From: Paenibacillus doosanensis
GTDB lineage: Bacteria; Bacillota; Bacilli; Paenibacillales; NBRC-103111
DNA: 64,000 nt
Assembly (NCBI RefSeq): GCF_025060755.1
Contig: NZ_JANYUY010000033.1
Location: 24,481 to 88,480, forward strand
Direction of reading: 5' to 3'
Each line of letters opens with the position of its first letter. The first letter of the stretch is position 1. Below the pieces are notes generated by a model, which did no database searches, had not been told where the DNA came from, and saw only the letters and a program-made list of their open reading frames with translations. Below are positions 43,882 to 53,079 of the stretch, one piece after another. The translations under genes were made by a program, and so were the position numbers.

Positions 43882-44260
43882 TCACACTCGCTGCAAACCG
43901 CGCGCTCCTTCCGGCATAAATATCCGCACCGCATTCACCGCCGGATACAACGGCACTCTCTGCGGAAGTTGCGCGAGAACACCGCGACATCGGGCCTGCC
44001 GCATCCGCATAAACATAGCGCAGTCCGGCGTGATCGACCGGTATACTGGGCCGGGCTCTTTGGCGCCGCGGGCCAAATCCTCGGCGGATTGCGCTTGTAC
44101 GTTAAACGGCACGACGTTATGCGTTACGCTCTGCAAATCATACGCCCGGTATTTCGGATACCCGCAGGAGCAGTTGCCCGAATCGATCAATAGCGGCGTA
44201 CCGTAACGGAATAGAACGAACGCCCCGGGTGGGACTTGGGCTTGGCGTAACGCATACGTT
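43882..44260 (-). pseudogene. Decayed heparinase II/III-type lyase fragment
   Basis: The minus strand contains GAFVLFRYGTPLLIDSGNCS, then CGYPKYRAYDLQSVTHNVVP, the C-terminal beta-sheet domain of heparinase II/III-like polysaccharide lyases. Past that, the frame is broken: the continuation YADAAGPMSRC appears in another frame, then VPLYPAVNAVRIFMPEG in the first. Both ends of the gene are missing. It is a frameshifted remnant. Confidence 0.6.
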
Positions 44261-44344
44261 AGCGTACAAGGAGGGAACGGGCTCCGCCCCTCCCTTCTCC
44301 CGTCAGGCGGAGCCGGCTGCTTCGGCCGGACCCCAAAGGCGGCG

Positions 44345-44818
44345 TCAGCTTCCCTGAACGTATTGGAGCTTAGCGAATACGTACCGAGCCAGCGGCCCCA
44401 CAACGACGAGCTGGAGCGGAAGAGCGAAGATGAAGTTTTGACCCACTAATGTAACATAGCTCTCAAGCCACGACTCGCCGATCGGAGCACCGGAGAAGTA
44501 ACTGTTCAATAAGCCGTACAGGGACATGCAGAGAACCATTCCGCTCACCATACAAAAGGCCAGTACAAGAATGACCGTAACCTTTTTCGATTTATCGTAA
44601 GGCAGCGAAAATGCAATTTTTTTGGCTGCGGGCCCCACAATGAACAGCTCCACTAAGAACGCAACGATAAACGCGGCAAGCAGTTGAATAAGCACTTCCC
44701 CCAAAGACAGCTTGCCGATCAAACCATGCGTAAACAAATTGTACAGCGTCATGAATACGACCATCCCCGAGCACATCATCAACCCGAAATAAACTTCTTC
44801 CTTCTTCGTTTTAGGCAA
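44345..44818 (-). CDS. DUF2798-family membrane protein (two repeats)
   Basis: 157 residues with four membrane helices as two copies of the DUF2798 unit: VYFGLMMCSGMVVFMTLYNL...LVELFIVGPAAKKIAF, then VTVILVLAFCMVSGMVLCMS...QLVVVGPLARYVFAKL. Starts at TTG 44818, where AAAGG is 10 bases upstream; the two ATGs closer to it are stopped after a few codons. Family function unknown. Confidence 0.8.
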   Translation of the reverse strand: MPKTKKEEVYFGLMMCSGMVVFMTLYNLFTHGLIGKLSLGEVLIQLLAAFIVAFLVELFIVGPAAKKIAFSLPYDKSKKVTVILVLAFCMVSGMVLCMSLYGLLNSYFSGAPIGESWLESYVTLVGQNFIFALPLQLVVVGPLARYVFAKLQYVQGS

Positions 44819-44917
44819 CGTTCATCATCCTTTCTTTTTATCCCTGTTATTATAGCGATAGGGGAAACCCCCTCATAAGTGAACATTATGTGAACATTGC
44901 ATACGGCTGCGGAATAG

Positions 44918-45091
44918 GGAACCACTCCCCCAAAGGTGACGTGATGCTCTGAAGCTTATTCCGTCCGCATCCAGCTTCGGCTGGATCGGCGTCTAACCAA
45001 TCCGCCGGGATCGTTCTATGGTTAGACATTACTTTCGGGGGAGCCCCCGGATATCCACAGGAAATGGCTGCGCATCATTTCCTAAACAACG
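44918..45091 (+). repeat. Dispersed structured repeat, copy 3
   Basis: The most diverged copy, starting GGAACCACTCCCCCAAAGG. Loop CTAA of the first hairpin is TTCG here (ATCCAGC-TTCG-GCTGGAT). The second stem is perfect in this copy, GTCTAACC/GGTTAGAC, and so is the third, GGAAATG/CATTTCC. Changes fall in loops or restore pairs. It ends CATTTCCTAAACAACG, directly before a short terminator-like hairpin. Confidence 0.85.
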
Positions 45092-45115
45092 AAAAAGCCG
45101 GCTTCGGCCGGCTCT
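45092..45115 (-). terminator. Terminator-like hairpin after repeat copy 3
   Basis: AGCCGG pairs with CCGGCT around CTTCGG, followed on the minus strand by TTTTTCG. No minus-strand gene is present upstream of it, so it may belong to the repeat or to a lost gene. Confidence 0.55.
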
Positions 45116-45242
45116 TCTCCCATAAACGTTTTCTATGAAAAGGTGAACGCTTCTCTTTCATACTGTGGTATAATGGGATCTGATTCCCTCCATCGGGTTC
45201 GGCTCCATAAGCTGTTCTCGGCATGATACATATTGAATCCTT

Positions 45243-45272
45243 TTGACGAAAAACGCTTCCGCAGCATATACA
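45243..45272 (+). promoter_or_regulatory. Sigma-A-like promoter of the sensor kinase gene
   Basis: TTGACG at 45243-45248 and TATACA at 45267-45272, 18-base spacer, about 40 bases before the start codon. Confidence 0.55.
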
Positions 45273-45312
45273 ATTCTGTACATGATAACATACCGAAAGT
45301 AGGTTCCACTTG

Positions 45313-47004
45313 ATGTTAACCAAAAAAAGGTTTCTATCGATATTTATTTTATCGGTAATCCTGATTTTATTATTGAACCACGTTACCTATTATTTCTCTA
45401 CCAAGAAGCTGCTGACCGAAAACCAAATGCTGCAAAACGAAGCCATCGCCAAGCAAATCAGCATGTCGATCGAGCAGGCGCAATCCGGCAGTCAATATTT
45501 GATGGATACGATGACCTCCCAGCTGCGCACCGCGGCACTGGTCATCAAGGATCGGCTCAGTCCCGACATTGCCGATGTCACGGATGAACAGCTGCTGCAG
45601 CTGCGGGACGAGATCGGCCTTATCTCCGGCATTACGCTGTTCGAACGCAAACCGGACGGAGATATCGTCGGAGCCCGCTCTACCGACCCTAAGGAACGCG
45701 GCATCAGTACCCGCTCTTGGGGTTCATGGTTTAAGGCGTTCAATCAGCTGTTCGATGAAAAAAAGGTAACCGGCGATAAATACGACGGCATCAAGCTGCC
45801 AAATTATTGGTCAGGCCCGCTTGAAATCGCGACCAGCGATCCGACGCGAATCGGCGCCTGGGGCTATTATTACGACGGAAGCACCAATTACCTGATCGAT
45901 CCGTGGCTGCAGAACAGCTCGATCCAGGAATACGAGAACATTACCGGGCCTTCCGCCTTGCTCAAGCATACGATGGAAAGCAACAAGCAGGTGCTGGAGA
46001 TTACAATTTTCAACCCGGACAAGGTCGGCAGGGAAGTCGCCCGCGGGCTTAACGCCAATAACGAGCAATGGGTCAAGCTGGTCGACCGCCAAATTATGTA
46101 CGGAGATTATAGCTACATCGATTCCGATCACGATTTCGCCAATGTCGTCGGATCAGCGCAATCCGATACGCCGGTCAGCACGACGGCCCAAATTAACGGG
46201 AAGCATGTTTTGAAAACGTTCGTTCCTATGAAGGACGCCAAAATTCCGTATGTCGTCTCGATTGTCAGCGACTACGATTCGATTCATCAGCAGTTGAACA
46301 AGCAATTGGTAAACCTGCTGTACGTGCTATTGGTTACGACGCTGATTATTCTGGCTCTCGTCTACTTAGTGGCGCGCTGGATTCATAAGGCCAAAGACGA
46401 TGCGACCCGGTCGGCGCAGGAATCGTTCATCGACCAGATCAATTCGATGTTCATTACGATTAAAGGGCAGCGCCATGATTTCTTGAATCATCTGTCCACA
46501 CTGCATGCCCTGGTTCAAATGAAAAAATATAACGAGATCAAAACGTACTCCGAGGAATATTTGGGAGAAATAATTGAGATCAACGATATTATCAATATCG
46601 GCAACCCGGCGATCGGCGCTTTGATCCAGTCAAAAATCGCCAAATCGATGCCGCTTCATATTCACTTCCAATATGAAATCGAAGGCATGCAGGAGCTTGC
46701 GCTCGGCGTCAAATCGGTCGATATCGTCAAAATTATCGGCAATCTGATCGATAACGGCATGATGAGCATCGAAGTCGCAAACCCTTTAAGCCAATCTATT
46801 GCAGAGCACGAAGTTCCGCTGCTCTTCAAGGAAGGCCACAGCACGAAGCAAAAGACCGGGCATTCCGGCCTAGGTCTTGCCATCATCCGCGAGCTCGTCA
46901 AAAAATACAAAGGTCATATTCATTGCGACGCGCAATCCGAGGCGGCTGTCATCCGCTTCAAGGTGCTGCTGCCGATTGAAAAGCACCGCAAGGAAGCCGG
47001 TTGA
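45313..47004 (+). CDS. Spo0B-type sensor histidine kinase
   Basis: 563 residues. First membrane helix 6-24, an extracellular sensing region to about 335, second helix about 338-358, then the Spo0B-like dimerisation/phosphoacceptor region FITIKGQRHDFLNHLSTLHALVQMKKYNE with the phosphorylatable His in RHDFLNH. The ATPase domain keeps the N-box Asn in KIIGNLIDN and the G box GHSGLGLAI, but the segment between NLIDN and IEVANP is about 20 residues shorter than usual. Start ATG at 45313 (AGGTT upstream); TTG one codon earlier is possible. No response regulator lies beside it. Confidence 0.85.
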   Translation: MLTKKRFLSIFILSVILILLLNHVTYYFSTKKLLTENQMLQNEAIAKQISMSIEQAQSGSQYLMDTMTSQLRTAALVIKDRLSPDIADVTDEQLLQLRDEIGLISGITLFERKPDGDIVGARSTDPKERGISTRSWGSWFKAFNQLFDEKKVTGDKYDGIKLPNYWSGPLEIATSDPTRIGAWGYYYDGSTNYLIDPWLQNSSIQEYENITGPSALLKHTMESNKQVLEITIFNPDKVGREVARGLNANNEQWVKLVDRQIMYGDYSYIDSDHDFANVVGSAQSDTPVSTTAQINGKHVLKTFVPMKDAKIPYVVSIVSDYDSIHQQLNKQLVNLLYVLLVTTLIILALVYLVARWIHKAKDDATRSAQESFIDQINSMFITIKGQRHDFLNHLSTLHALVQMKKYNEIKTYSEEYLGEIIEINDIINIGNPAIGALIQSKIAKSMPLHIHFQYEIEGMQELALGVKSVDIVKIIGNLIDNGMMSIEVANPLSQSIAEHEVPLLFKEGHSTKQKTGHSGLGLAIIRELVKKYKGHIHCDAQSEAAVIRFKVLLPIEKHRKEAG

Positions 47005-47028
47005 CCTCAGTTGCTTCCACCGCGCGGG

Positions 47029-47073
47029 AAAGCCCCCGGAATCGGCCCATCAGGCCGTTTTCCAGGGGCTTTT
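47029..47073. terminator. Bidirectional terminator between kinase and aldo/keto reductase
   Basis: AAAGCCCC-GGAA pairs with TTCC-GGGGCTTTT around an inner GGCC stem. It serves both convergent genes. Confidence 0.8.
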
Positions 47074-47080
47074 CGACCAT

Positions 47081-48061
47081 TTACCATGCGTAAGCTTTCG
47101 GCGCGTCGCCTCCGGGGCCGGGGAATATCTCGTCCAGCCGCCGCAGCACGTCCTCGCTGAGCTGAATGTCTACGACGCGCAGCGTGCTCTGGAACTGCTC
47201 CAAGGTGCGCGGACCGATAATCGGCGCGGTCATCGCCGGATGCACCAGCGTCCAGGCCAGCGCTACATTGGCCTCGCTCTCCCCGAGCTCCCTGCACAGC
47301 TTGCCGAAGGCTTCCAGCTGCCCGCGGCGCTGTTCGGCGCGCGCCTGGTTGCGGACGCTGCGCGATCCTTGCGCAGGGTTCAAAGCGTTGCCGCCGAGCA
47401 GACCGCCGTCCAGCGGGCTCCAGGCGATGACGCCGATGCCGAATTCCTCGGCCGCCGGGAGCACTTCCAGCTCGGGCAACCGGCACAGCAGGCTGTATTT
47501 ATGCTGCTCCGACACAAGCCCTAAGAAATGGCGGCTGCGCGCTTCGTACTGCGCCTTCACCAGATCGCGCCCGGCAAAGTTGCTCGACCCGACGTAACCG
47601 ATCTTTCCTTGATAAATATGTACGCGAAACGCTTCCCACAGCTCGTCCCAAGAGACGTCGCGGTCCACGTGATGCATTTGGTACAGCTCGATATGATCGG
47701 TTTGCAACCGCTGCAGCGACGCCTCCAAATGACGCCTGATTTTATAAGAGGATAATCCCCGAGCCGCATTAGGCCCGTCATTCGGGTCTTCCATATCTCC
47801 AAATACTTTGGTGGCAAGGACCACCTTCTCGCGCCGGCCTCCGCCTTGAGCGAACCAGCGGCCGATAATTTCCTCGGTTTTGCCGCGCGCGCCTACTCCG
47901 CCGTACACGTTGGCCGTATCGAAGAAGTTGACTCCCGCATCGACTGCCGCATCCATAATCCGGTATGCTTCCTTTTCATCCGTATCGACGCCGAAGTTCA
48001 TAGTTCCCAAACAAAGCCTGCTGACCTTTAACCCGGAACGACCTAAATAAGTGTACTCCAT
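47081..48061 (-). CDS. Aldo/keto reductase
   Basis: NADPH-dependent TIM-barrel reductase, 326 residues. The catalytic Asp and Tyr lie in NFFDTANVYGG, Lys in VLATKVFGD and His in LYQMHHVDRD. The cofactor loop near the C-terminus, IIGPRTLEQFQSTL, is complete. ATG at 48061 has AGGAGG eight bases upstream; a GTG one codon earlier is less likely. It belongs to the YajO/general stress 69-like group by appearance; substrate unknown. Confidence 0.9.
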   Translation of the reverse strand: MEYTYLGRSGLKVSRLCLGTMNFGVDTDEKEAYRIMDAAVDAGVNFFDTANVYGGVGARGKTEEIIGRWFAQGGGRREKVVLATKVFGDMEDPNDGPNAARGLSSYKIRRHLEASLQRLQTDHIELYQMHHVDRDVSWDELWEAFRVHIYQGKIGYVGSSNFAGRDLVKAQYEARSRHFLGLVSEQHKYSLLCRLPELEVLPAAEEFGIGVIAWSPLDGGLLGGNALNPAQGSRSVRNQARAEQRRGQLEAFGKLCRELGESEANVALAWTLVHPAMTAPIIGPRTLEQFQSTLRVVDIQLSEDVLRRLDEIFPGPGGDAPKAYAW

Positions 48062-48196
48062 CACAAATACCTCCTTATTTTGAACATGCTACGGTACAGA
48101 CATTCTCATCATACCTCCACTTGTCTATTTATTCCAGTACGCAATAATAGGTGAGATAGGAAGCTCAGGTAAATTTAGTAACCTTCGGGTAAGCTT

Positions 48197-49213
48197 TTAG
48201 CAGGAATTTCTTTCCACGACGGTGCTCTCCACGACAATATTTTCCGGGAAATGATCGGTCAGCACGCCGAGCTTATGCATCAACAGCCGTACGGATTGGG
48301 CCCCCAGCTCGGAAGGCCTGAGATCCATGCTGGTTAAGGACGGATTCGACTGCACCATCATCGACAAATCGCCGCAGATGACAAACAGCGCCACGTCCTC
48401 CGGCACCCGCAGCCCCAGCTCCTTAAGCGCGTTCAGGGAGCTGAACGCCGTTCTGTCGTCATCCGCGATGATCGCCGTCACGCCTCGGCCTTGCCCGTTA
48501 AGAACCTCCAGCGTCTCCGCATAGCCGTAATCCATATACTCGTTGGACAATATTGCCGGCTTATGATGAATCATATACGCTTCCACCGGAAGCCGGCGCT
48601 CTTCCATCGCCCGGATAAAGCCCTCGTTGCGGTCGATCGACACGGTCATCAGCTCGTTGGCATTCAGAAACATCATGCTGCGGTGGCCTTTGTCCGCCAA
48701 ATACCGCACGATCTTATGCATCATCCGCTCGTTGTCGTTATCTACGCTGGGGGCGTTCTCGATATCGGCGTTCATTACTCTCCCGACCGTGACGAACGGA
48801 ATGTCGTCCACATGCAGCAGCCGAATGCGTTCGTCGTCGGTCGTCGGGCTCATCACGACGGCGCCGTCGATCGGGTAGCTCGACAGAAACGGCGTCTTCA
48901 CCTGCTGGGTCGGAATCATATCCAGCAGCACCCGGTATCCGTGATAGGAAGCTTCCAGCACAACCCCGTTAATGAACTGATTATGGAAGGCGCTGAAAAA
49001 GAAATTGCCGTGCGGGATCGTCAGGCCGATCGCCATCGTCTTCTTCGTTACCAGGCTGCGGGCAATATGGTTGGGCACATAATTCAGCTGCCTCGATACG
49101 CTCAGCACCCTCTCCGTCACTTCCTTACTCGTTCGCCGCTTCTGGCTGAACACATTGGATACCGTGCCCTTGGACACCTTGGCCAGCCTTGCTACGTCGT
49201 CGATTTTGGCCAT
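48197..49213 (-). CDS. LacI-family transcriptional regulator of the ABC operon
   Basis: 338-residue repressor. The N-terminal helix-turn-helix (KIDDVARLAKVSKGTVSNVF) is followed by the hinge helix and the periplasmic-binding-protein-like effector domain. It is the last gene of the ABC operon, two bases after the HAD gene stop. Its likely operators are three ATTAAACCGGTTTAAT-type sites upstream of the binding-protein gene (56407-56691), so it would repress its own operon. The sugar ligand is unknown. Confidence 0.88.
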   Translation of the reverse strand: MAKIDDVARLAKVSKGTVSNVFSQKRRTSKEVTERVLSVSRQLNYVPNHIARSLVTKKTMAIGLTIPHGNFFFSAFHNQFINGVVLEASYHGYRVLLDMIPTQQVKTPFLSSYPIDGAVVMSPTTDDERIRLLHVDDIPFVTVGRVMNADIENAPSVDNDNERMMHKIVRYLADKGHRSMMFLNANELMTVSIDRNEGFIRAMEERRLPVEAYMIHHKPAILSNEYMDYGYAETLEVLNGQGRGVTAIIADDDRTAFSSLNALKELGLRVPEDVALFVICGDLSMMVQSNPSLTSMDLRPSELGAQSVRLLMHKLGVLTDHFPENIVVESTVVERNSC

Positions 49214-49215
49214 GA

Positions 49216-49797
49216 CTACCCCGACATCCTCCCTAAGTCCGCTTCTTCAAGCCGTTCATTCAGCCGTTCCGCCAAATCGACCAAATCCATCGGCTCCTTG
49301 ATCGTATAATCGGGAATTTCGCTCTCGTCGGTTGGCTGCTTCGGGTACCTCGGCGTCCAGCTCAGGAATATGCTGGTGATCCCCATTTGATTGGCCCCTT
49401 TAATATCCCGGCCCAAATTGTTCCCCACCATCACAATGCGAGGGAGATCCCGCTCGCTTAAATCCATCGCCCCGACAGCCGCCTTAAACATGCGCGGGCT
49501 CGGCTTGAATGCCTTCACCGTTTCGGAATACACCATCGTTTCAAAATCATCGTACAGTCCGTTTTGCGTAAGTATATTTTTGAACGATTGGGCGTAGCCG
49601 TCGGCCACCAGCGCAAGCCGGTATCCCCGCTCGGCCAGTGTCTTCACCATCCGGTCCGCCCCGGGAATGACGTCGGCCTGCACGACGATATCGTGCTCGT
49701 CGCGGATTTCCGTACCTTCATCGATAATCGTATCCCCGCAGTCGAGAAAAATAATCAGCTTCTTCGCGCTCGGTTGAGCTTCATCCTTCGTGTTCAT
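49216..49797 (-). CDS. HAD-superfamily hydrolase
   Basis: 193 residues. Motif I is IIFLDCGDTIIDEG (nucleophile Asp; a Cys-Gly replaces the more common Asp-Gly spacing), motif II and III regions LVADGYAQSFK and KPSPRMFKAA, and motif IV VMVGNNLGRDIKGANQMG. The ATG at 49797 overlaps the stop of the ATPase gene by four bases. In this operon it may dephosphorylate an imported sugar or a by-product; that is inference. Confidence 0.82.
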   Translation of the reverse strand: MNTKDEAQPSAKKLIIFLDCGDTIIDEGTEIRDEHDIVVQADVIPGADRMVKTLAERGYRLALVADGYAQSFKNILTQNGLYDDFETMVYSETVKAFKPSPRMFKAAVGAMDLSERDLPRIVMVGNNLGRDIKGANQMGITSIFLSWTPRYPKQPTDESEIPDYTIKEPMDLVDLAERLNERLEEADLGRMSG

Positions 49798-50810
49798 AAA
49801 CGGGCAACCCCTTTCAGATTCAATTCGCCGGCGTAATGGCAGGCTGCGTAATGCTGCTCGCCGATCTGCTGCAGCTGCGGCTCCTGCCGGGTACATAAAT
49901 CCGTCTTGTAAGCGCATCGCGGATGGAAGTGGCAGCCGCTCGGCGGATTCGCCGGATTCGGAACCTCTCCCTCCAGAATGATCCGCTCCTTCCGGAGGCG
50001 AGGGTCCGGCTCGGGCACGGCCGACAGAAGCGCTTCCGTATACGGGTGCTTAGGCAGCGAGAACAGCGGCTCGGCCGGAGCCAGCTCCACGATTTTGCCC
50101 AGGTGCATGACCGCCACCCGGTCCGAAATATTTTGCACGATCGATAAATCGTGGGAAATAAAAATATACGTAATTTGCAGCTGCTGCTGCAAATCCTTCA
50201 GCAAATTAATGATCTGCGCCTTAATCGAAACGTCCAGCGCCGATACCGCTTCGTCGCAGACGATCAGGCGGGGGCGCGAGATCAAGGACCGGGCGATCGC
50301 AATGCGCTGTCTCTGTCCACCGGAGAAGGCGTGCGGATACCGCTTCAGGTAGCTGACATTAAGGCCGGTCTTCTGCGCAATGTCGGTTACCTTCTCGTCC
50401 ACTTCCTCCTTGGACAGCTTGAAATTGGCGAGCAGCGGCTCGGAGATAATGTCATAGACGCTCATTCTCGGACTTAAGGACGAGTACGGGTCCTGGAAAA
50501 TCATCTGAACGTCTTTTCGCAGCCGTTTGAATTCCTTGCCCTTTAAGGTTAAAAAATCGACCTCTTCCCCGGCCTCGGTTTGGTACAGCACCTGGCCCGA
50601 CGTCGCGTTCATCCCCCGCACGATACAGCGCCCCAGCGTCGTCTTCCCGCAGCCCGACTCGCCGACGATGCTGAGCGTTTCGCCTTCGAACAGCTCGAAG
50701 GATACGCCGCTCAGCACGCGGACCGAGGTCGGCTTGCGAAACCACGTTTTATCCGACTTGACCTGAAAATCCTTATTTAAGTTTACGACGTTCAGTAGCT
50801 GCTTAGCCAT
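49794..50810 (-). CDS. ABC transporter ATP-binding protein, DppF/OppF type
   Basis: 338 residues. Walker A GESGCGKTT near residue 50, signature [15 protein letters not shown], Walker [13 protein letters not shown], and the C-terminal oligopeptide module with SGCHFHPRCAYKTDLC. The ATG at 50810 follows the previous stop by one base; longer readings cover the end of the DppD-like gene. Works with the partner below. Confidence 0.92.
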   Translation of the reverse strand: MAKQLLNVVNLNKDFQVKSDKTWFRKPTSVRVLSGVSFELFEGETLSIVGESGCGKTTLGRCIVRGMNATSGQVLYQTEAGEEVDFLTLKGKEFKRLRKDVQMIFQDPYSSLSPRMSVYDIISEPLLANFKLSKEEVDEKVTDIAQKTGLNVSYLKRYPHAFSGGQRQRIAIARSLISRPRLIVCDEAVSALDVSIKAQIINLLKDLQQQLQITYIFISHDLSIVQNISDRVAVMHLGKIVELAPAEPLFSLPKHPYTEALLSAVPEPDPRLRKERIILEGEVPNPANPPSGCHFHPRCAYKTDLCTRQEPQLQQIGEQHYAACHYAGELNLKGVARL

Positions 50811-50811
50811 A

Positions 50812-51870
50812 TTAGTTGCCTTCGCCTCCATCCTTGTACAAGAAACACCGCACCGTATGATTGCCGGATATCCGGGTCGCCGGAGGAGCCTGCGTATTGC
50901 ATACGCCCTCGATCCGCTCCTTGCAGCGGTCGTAGAAGCCGCACATCGGCGGCATATTGATCGGCATCGGCACGGTGCCCTCGATGGAATCGAGCCGCTT
51001 CTGCTTGTCGGCCCCGAGCTTCGGCATCGAGCGGAGCAGGCCCTTCGTATACGGATGCTTCGGGTTGTAGAAAATGTCGTCGACCGTCGACTGCTCCACG
51101 ATCCTCCCCAAATACATGACGGCCACCTCGTCGCACATTTCGGCAATGATGCCCAGATCATGCGTGACGAGCAGGATCGCCATGCCGAATTCCTGCTGCA
51201 GCTGCTTCATCAGCTCCAGCACCTGCGCCTGGATCGTAACGTCAAGCGCGGTCGTCGGCTCGTCGGCAATCAGGAGCTCGGGGTTGCACGACAGAGCCAT
51301 CGAGATCATCGCCCGCTGACGCATGCCGCCGGAAAATTCATGCGGATATTGATCGAACCGCTTCTCCTGGTCGGAGATGCCGACCTTGCCGAGCATCTCC
51401 AGCGCAATTCGCTTCGCTTCCCGCTTATCCTTCGTGCGGTGTATCCGAATCGCCTCCATAATCTGATTGCCGATCGTATACATCGGCGAGAAGGCGGTCA
51501 TCGGCTCCTGGAAGATCATCGCGATTTTGCGGCCGCGAATCGAACGGATTTGTTTGCTGCGCGGTCCCAGCGACAGCAGGTCGAGCTGCTGCAGCGCCTT
51601 CTCCTCCGCCGAATGATACATAATGCGGCCGGTCGTCTCGCATTCCTTCGGATTAATCCCGATAATAGCCCGGCTGGTCAAGCTCTTGCCGCAGCCCGAC
51701 TCGCCGACGAGGCCCAGCGTCTTCCCTCGCTTGATTTCGAAATCGACCCCGTCTACCGCTTTCATTTCCCCGTTGTCCATTTGGATGCGGATTTTCAAAT
51801 TTTGCACGGACAAAAGCGGATCTTCTTCCGTCCTTGCCGCAATTTCCGTTGCCGAAGCTTGAGAAGCCAA
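50812..51870 (-). CDS. ABC transporter ATP-binding protein, DppD/OppD type
   Basis: 352 residues. Walker [12 protein letters not shown] near 58, signature [15 protein letters not shown], Walker [13 protein letters not shown] and the C-terminal Cys motif ([11 protein letters not shown]). Starts at TTG 51870, with GAGGGG six bases upstream. It is 60 bases after the permease gene. Confidence 0.92.
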   Translation of the reverse strand: MASQASATEIAARTEEDPLLSVQNLKIRIQMDNGEMKAVDGVDFEIKRGKTLGLVGESGCGKSLTSRAIIGINPKECETTGRIMYHSAEEKALQQLDLLSLGPRSKQIRSIRGRKIAMIFQEPMTAFSPMYTIGNQIMEAIRIHRTKDKREAKRIALEMLGKVGISDQEKRFDQYPHEFSGGMRQRAMISMALSCNPELLIADEPTTALDVTIQAQVLELMKQLQQEFGMAILLVTHDLGIIAEMCDEVAVMYLGRIVEQSTVDDIFYNPKHPYTKGLLRSMPKLGADKQKRLDSIEGTVPMPINMPPMCGFYDRCKERIEGVCNTQAPPATRISGNHTVRCFLYKDGGEGN

Positions 51871-51930
51871 TACGATCCCCTCGCTTTGTAGGTTAAATAA
51901 AGTCCGTCTTGCCGGACCGACAGCTCGCCG

Positions 51931-53076
51931 CTATCTCTTGTACGGATCGGCGGCGTCGCGCAGGCCGTCGCCCAAAAAGTTAAAGGTCAGCACGGCGATA
52001 ATAACGAATCCCAGAGGAATTAACTTCCAAGGATAGAGCGCCACGTTGTCGATCTGCTGCGCTTCCTGCAGCAGCACGCCCCAGCTGGTCGCGGGCGAAC
52101 GAATGCCGAGGCCGAGGAAGCTCATCGCCGTCTCGCCGAGAATCATCCCGGGGATAGCCAGCGTCGTCGCTACCACCAGATAACTGATGAAGCCGGGAAG
52201 CAGATGCTTGACGATAATTTTCGCATCGCTGACGCCGGCTATTTTCGCCGCCATGACATATTCCTCGTTTTTCAGCGAAATGAATTTCCCCCGAGCCACG
52301 CGAGCCAGATCGGTCCAGCCGATAAAAGCGAAAATAATGACGATATAAATATACATCGTGACGACCGGAATCCGGGGCGGAATGGCCGCCGAGAGCGCCA
52401 TCCACAGCGGAAGCGTCGGGAAGGAGCGGATGATCTCGATCAGCCGTTGAATGACCGAGTCGATCCAGCCGCCGAAATAGCCGGAGACGCCCCCGATCAT
52501 TAGGCCGAGAACGAAGCTGATCGCGACGCCGATCAAAGGAATGCTCAGCGAGATTTGGCTGCCCAGCACAATTCTCGAGAACAGGTCCCGCCCCATGCCG
52601 TCCGTGCCGAACAGAAACAGCCTGCCCGGCTGCTCGACCCCGAACAGATGCGTGCTCGTCGGGATCAGACCGAGAAATTTGTAGCTCTCCCCTTCGACAA
52701 AGAAGCGGAGCGAATACTGAATCGTCTCGTCATCGACGAATATTTTGCGGAAGGTGACCGGATCACGGCCGGACTTCAGTTCATAGACAAAGGGGCGGAG
52801 GTGAAACTTGCCGTCCGCATTGACAAAATGCAGGCCCATCGGCGGCGCGTTGACATATTTGCTGTCATAGCTTTGCAGGCCGTAAGGCGCGAGGAACTGG
52901 GCGAACAAAGCGGCCGCGTAGAACAGCGACAAGATGACCAGACTGATGCGGGCCAGCTTATGCTTCTTCAGCCGTTGGTACATCAGGCGCCATTGCGAGC
53001 TGTAATAGGCGTCTTCCTGCTTGGCGGGCTTCCTGCCGACTATATCCGGCTTGCGGAATATCGTTATCGTTTTCAT
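51931..53076 (-). CDS. DppC/OppC-type ABC permease with insert
   Basis: 381 residues, some 80 longer than typical DppC. The first membrane helix (about 43-63) is followed by an extra extracytoplasmic region of about 90 residues (ADGKFHLRPFVYELKSGRD and on) before LFGTDGMGRDLFSRIVLGS. The EAA loop is YVMAAKIAGVSDAKIIVKHLLPGF. Inserts of this kind occur in oligosaccharide-linked Opp-type systems of Firmicutes and Thermotogae-like organisms. Confidence 0.9.
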   Translation of the reverse strand: MKTITIFRKPDIVGRKPAKQEDAYYSSQWRLMYQRLKKHKLARISLVILSLFYAAALFAQFLAPYGLQSYDSKYVNAPPMGLHFVNADGKFHLRPFVYELKSGRDPVTFRKIFVDDETIQYSLRFFVEGESYKFLGLIPTSTHLFGVEQPGRLFLFGTDGMGRDLFSRIVLGSQISLSIPLIGVAISFVLGLMIGGVSGYFGGWIDSVIQRLIEIIRSFPTLPLWMALSAAIPPRIPVVTMYIYIVIIFAFIGWTDLARVARGKFISLKNEEYVMAAKIAGVSDAKIIVKHLLPGFISYLVVATTLAIPGMILGETAMSFLGLGIRSPATSWGVLLQEAQQIDNVALYPWKLIPLGFVIIAVLTFNFLGDGLRDAADPYKR

Positions 53077-53079
53077 CGA

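Noticed and set aside
45075..45323. 82-codon minus-strand frame over the end of repeat copy 3 and kinase promoter
   Set aside because: No start signal, runs through a repeat and a promoter.
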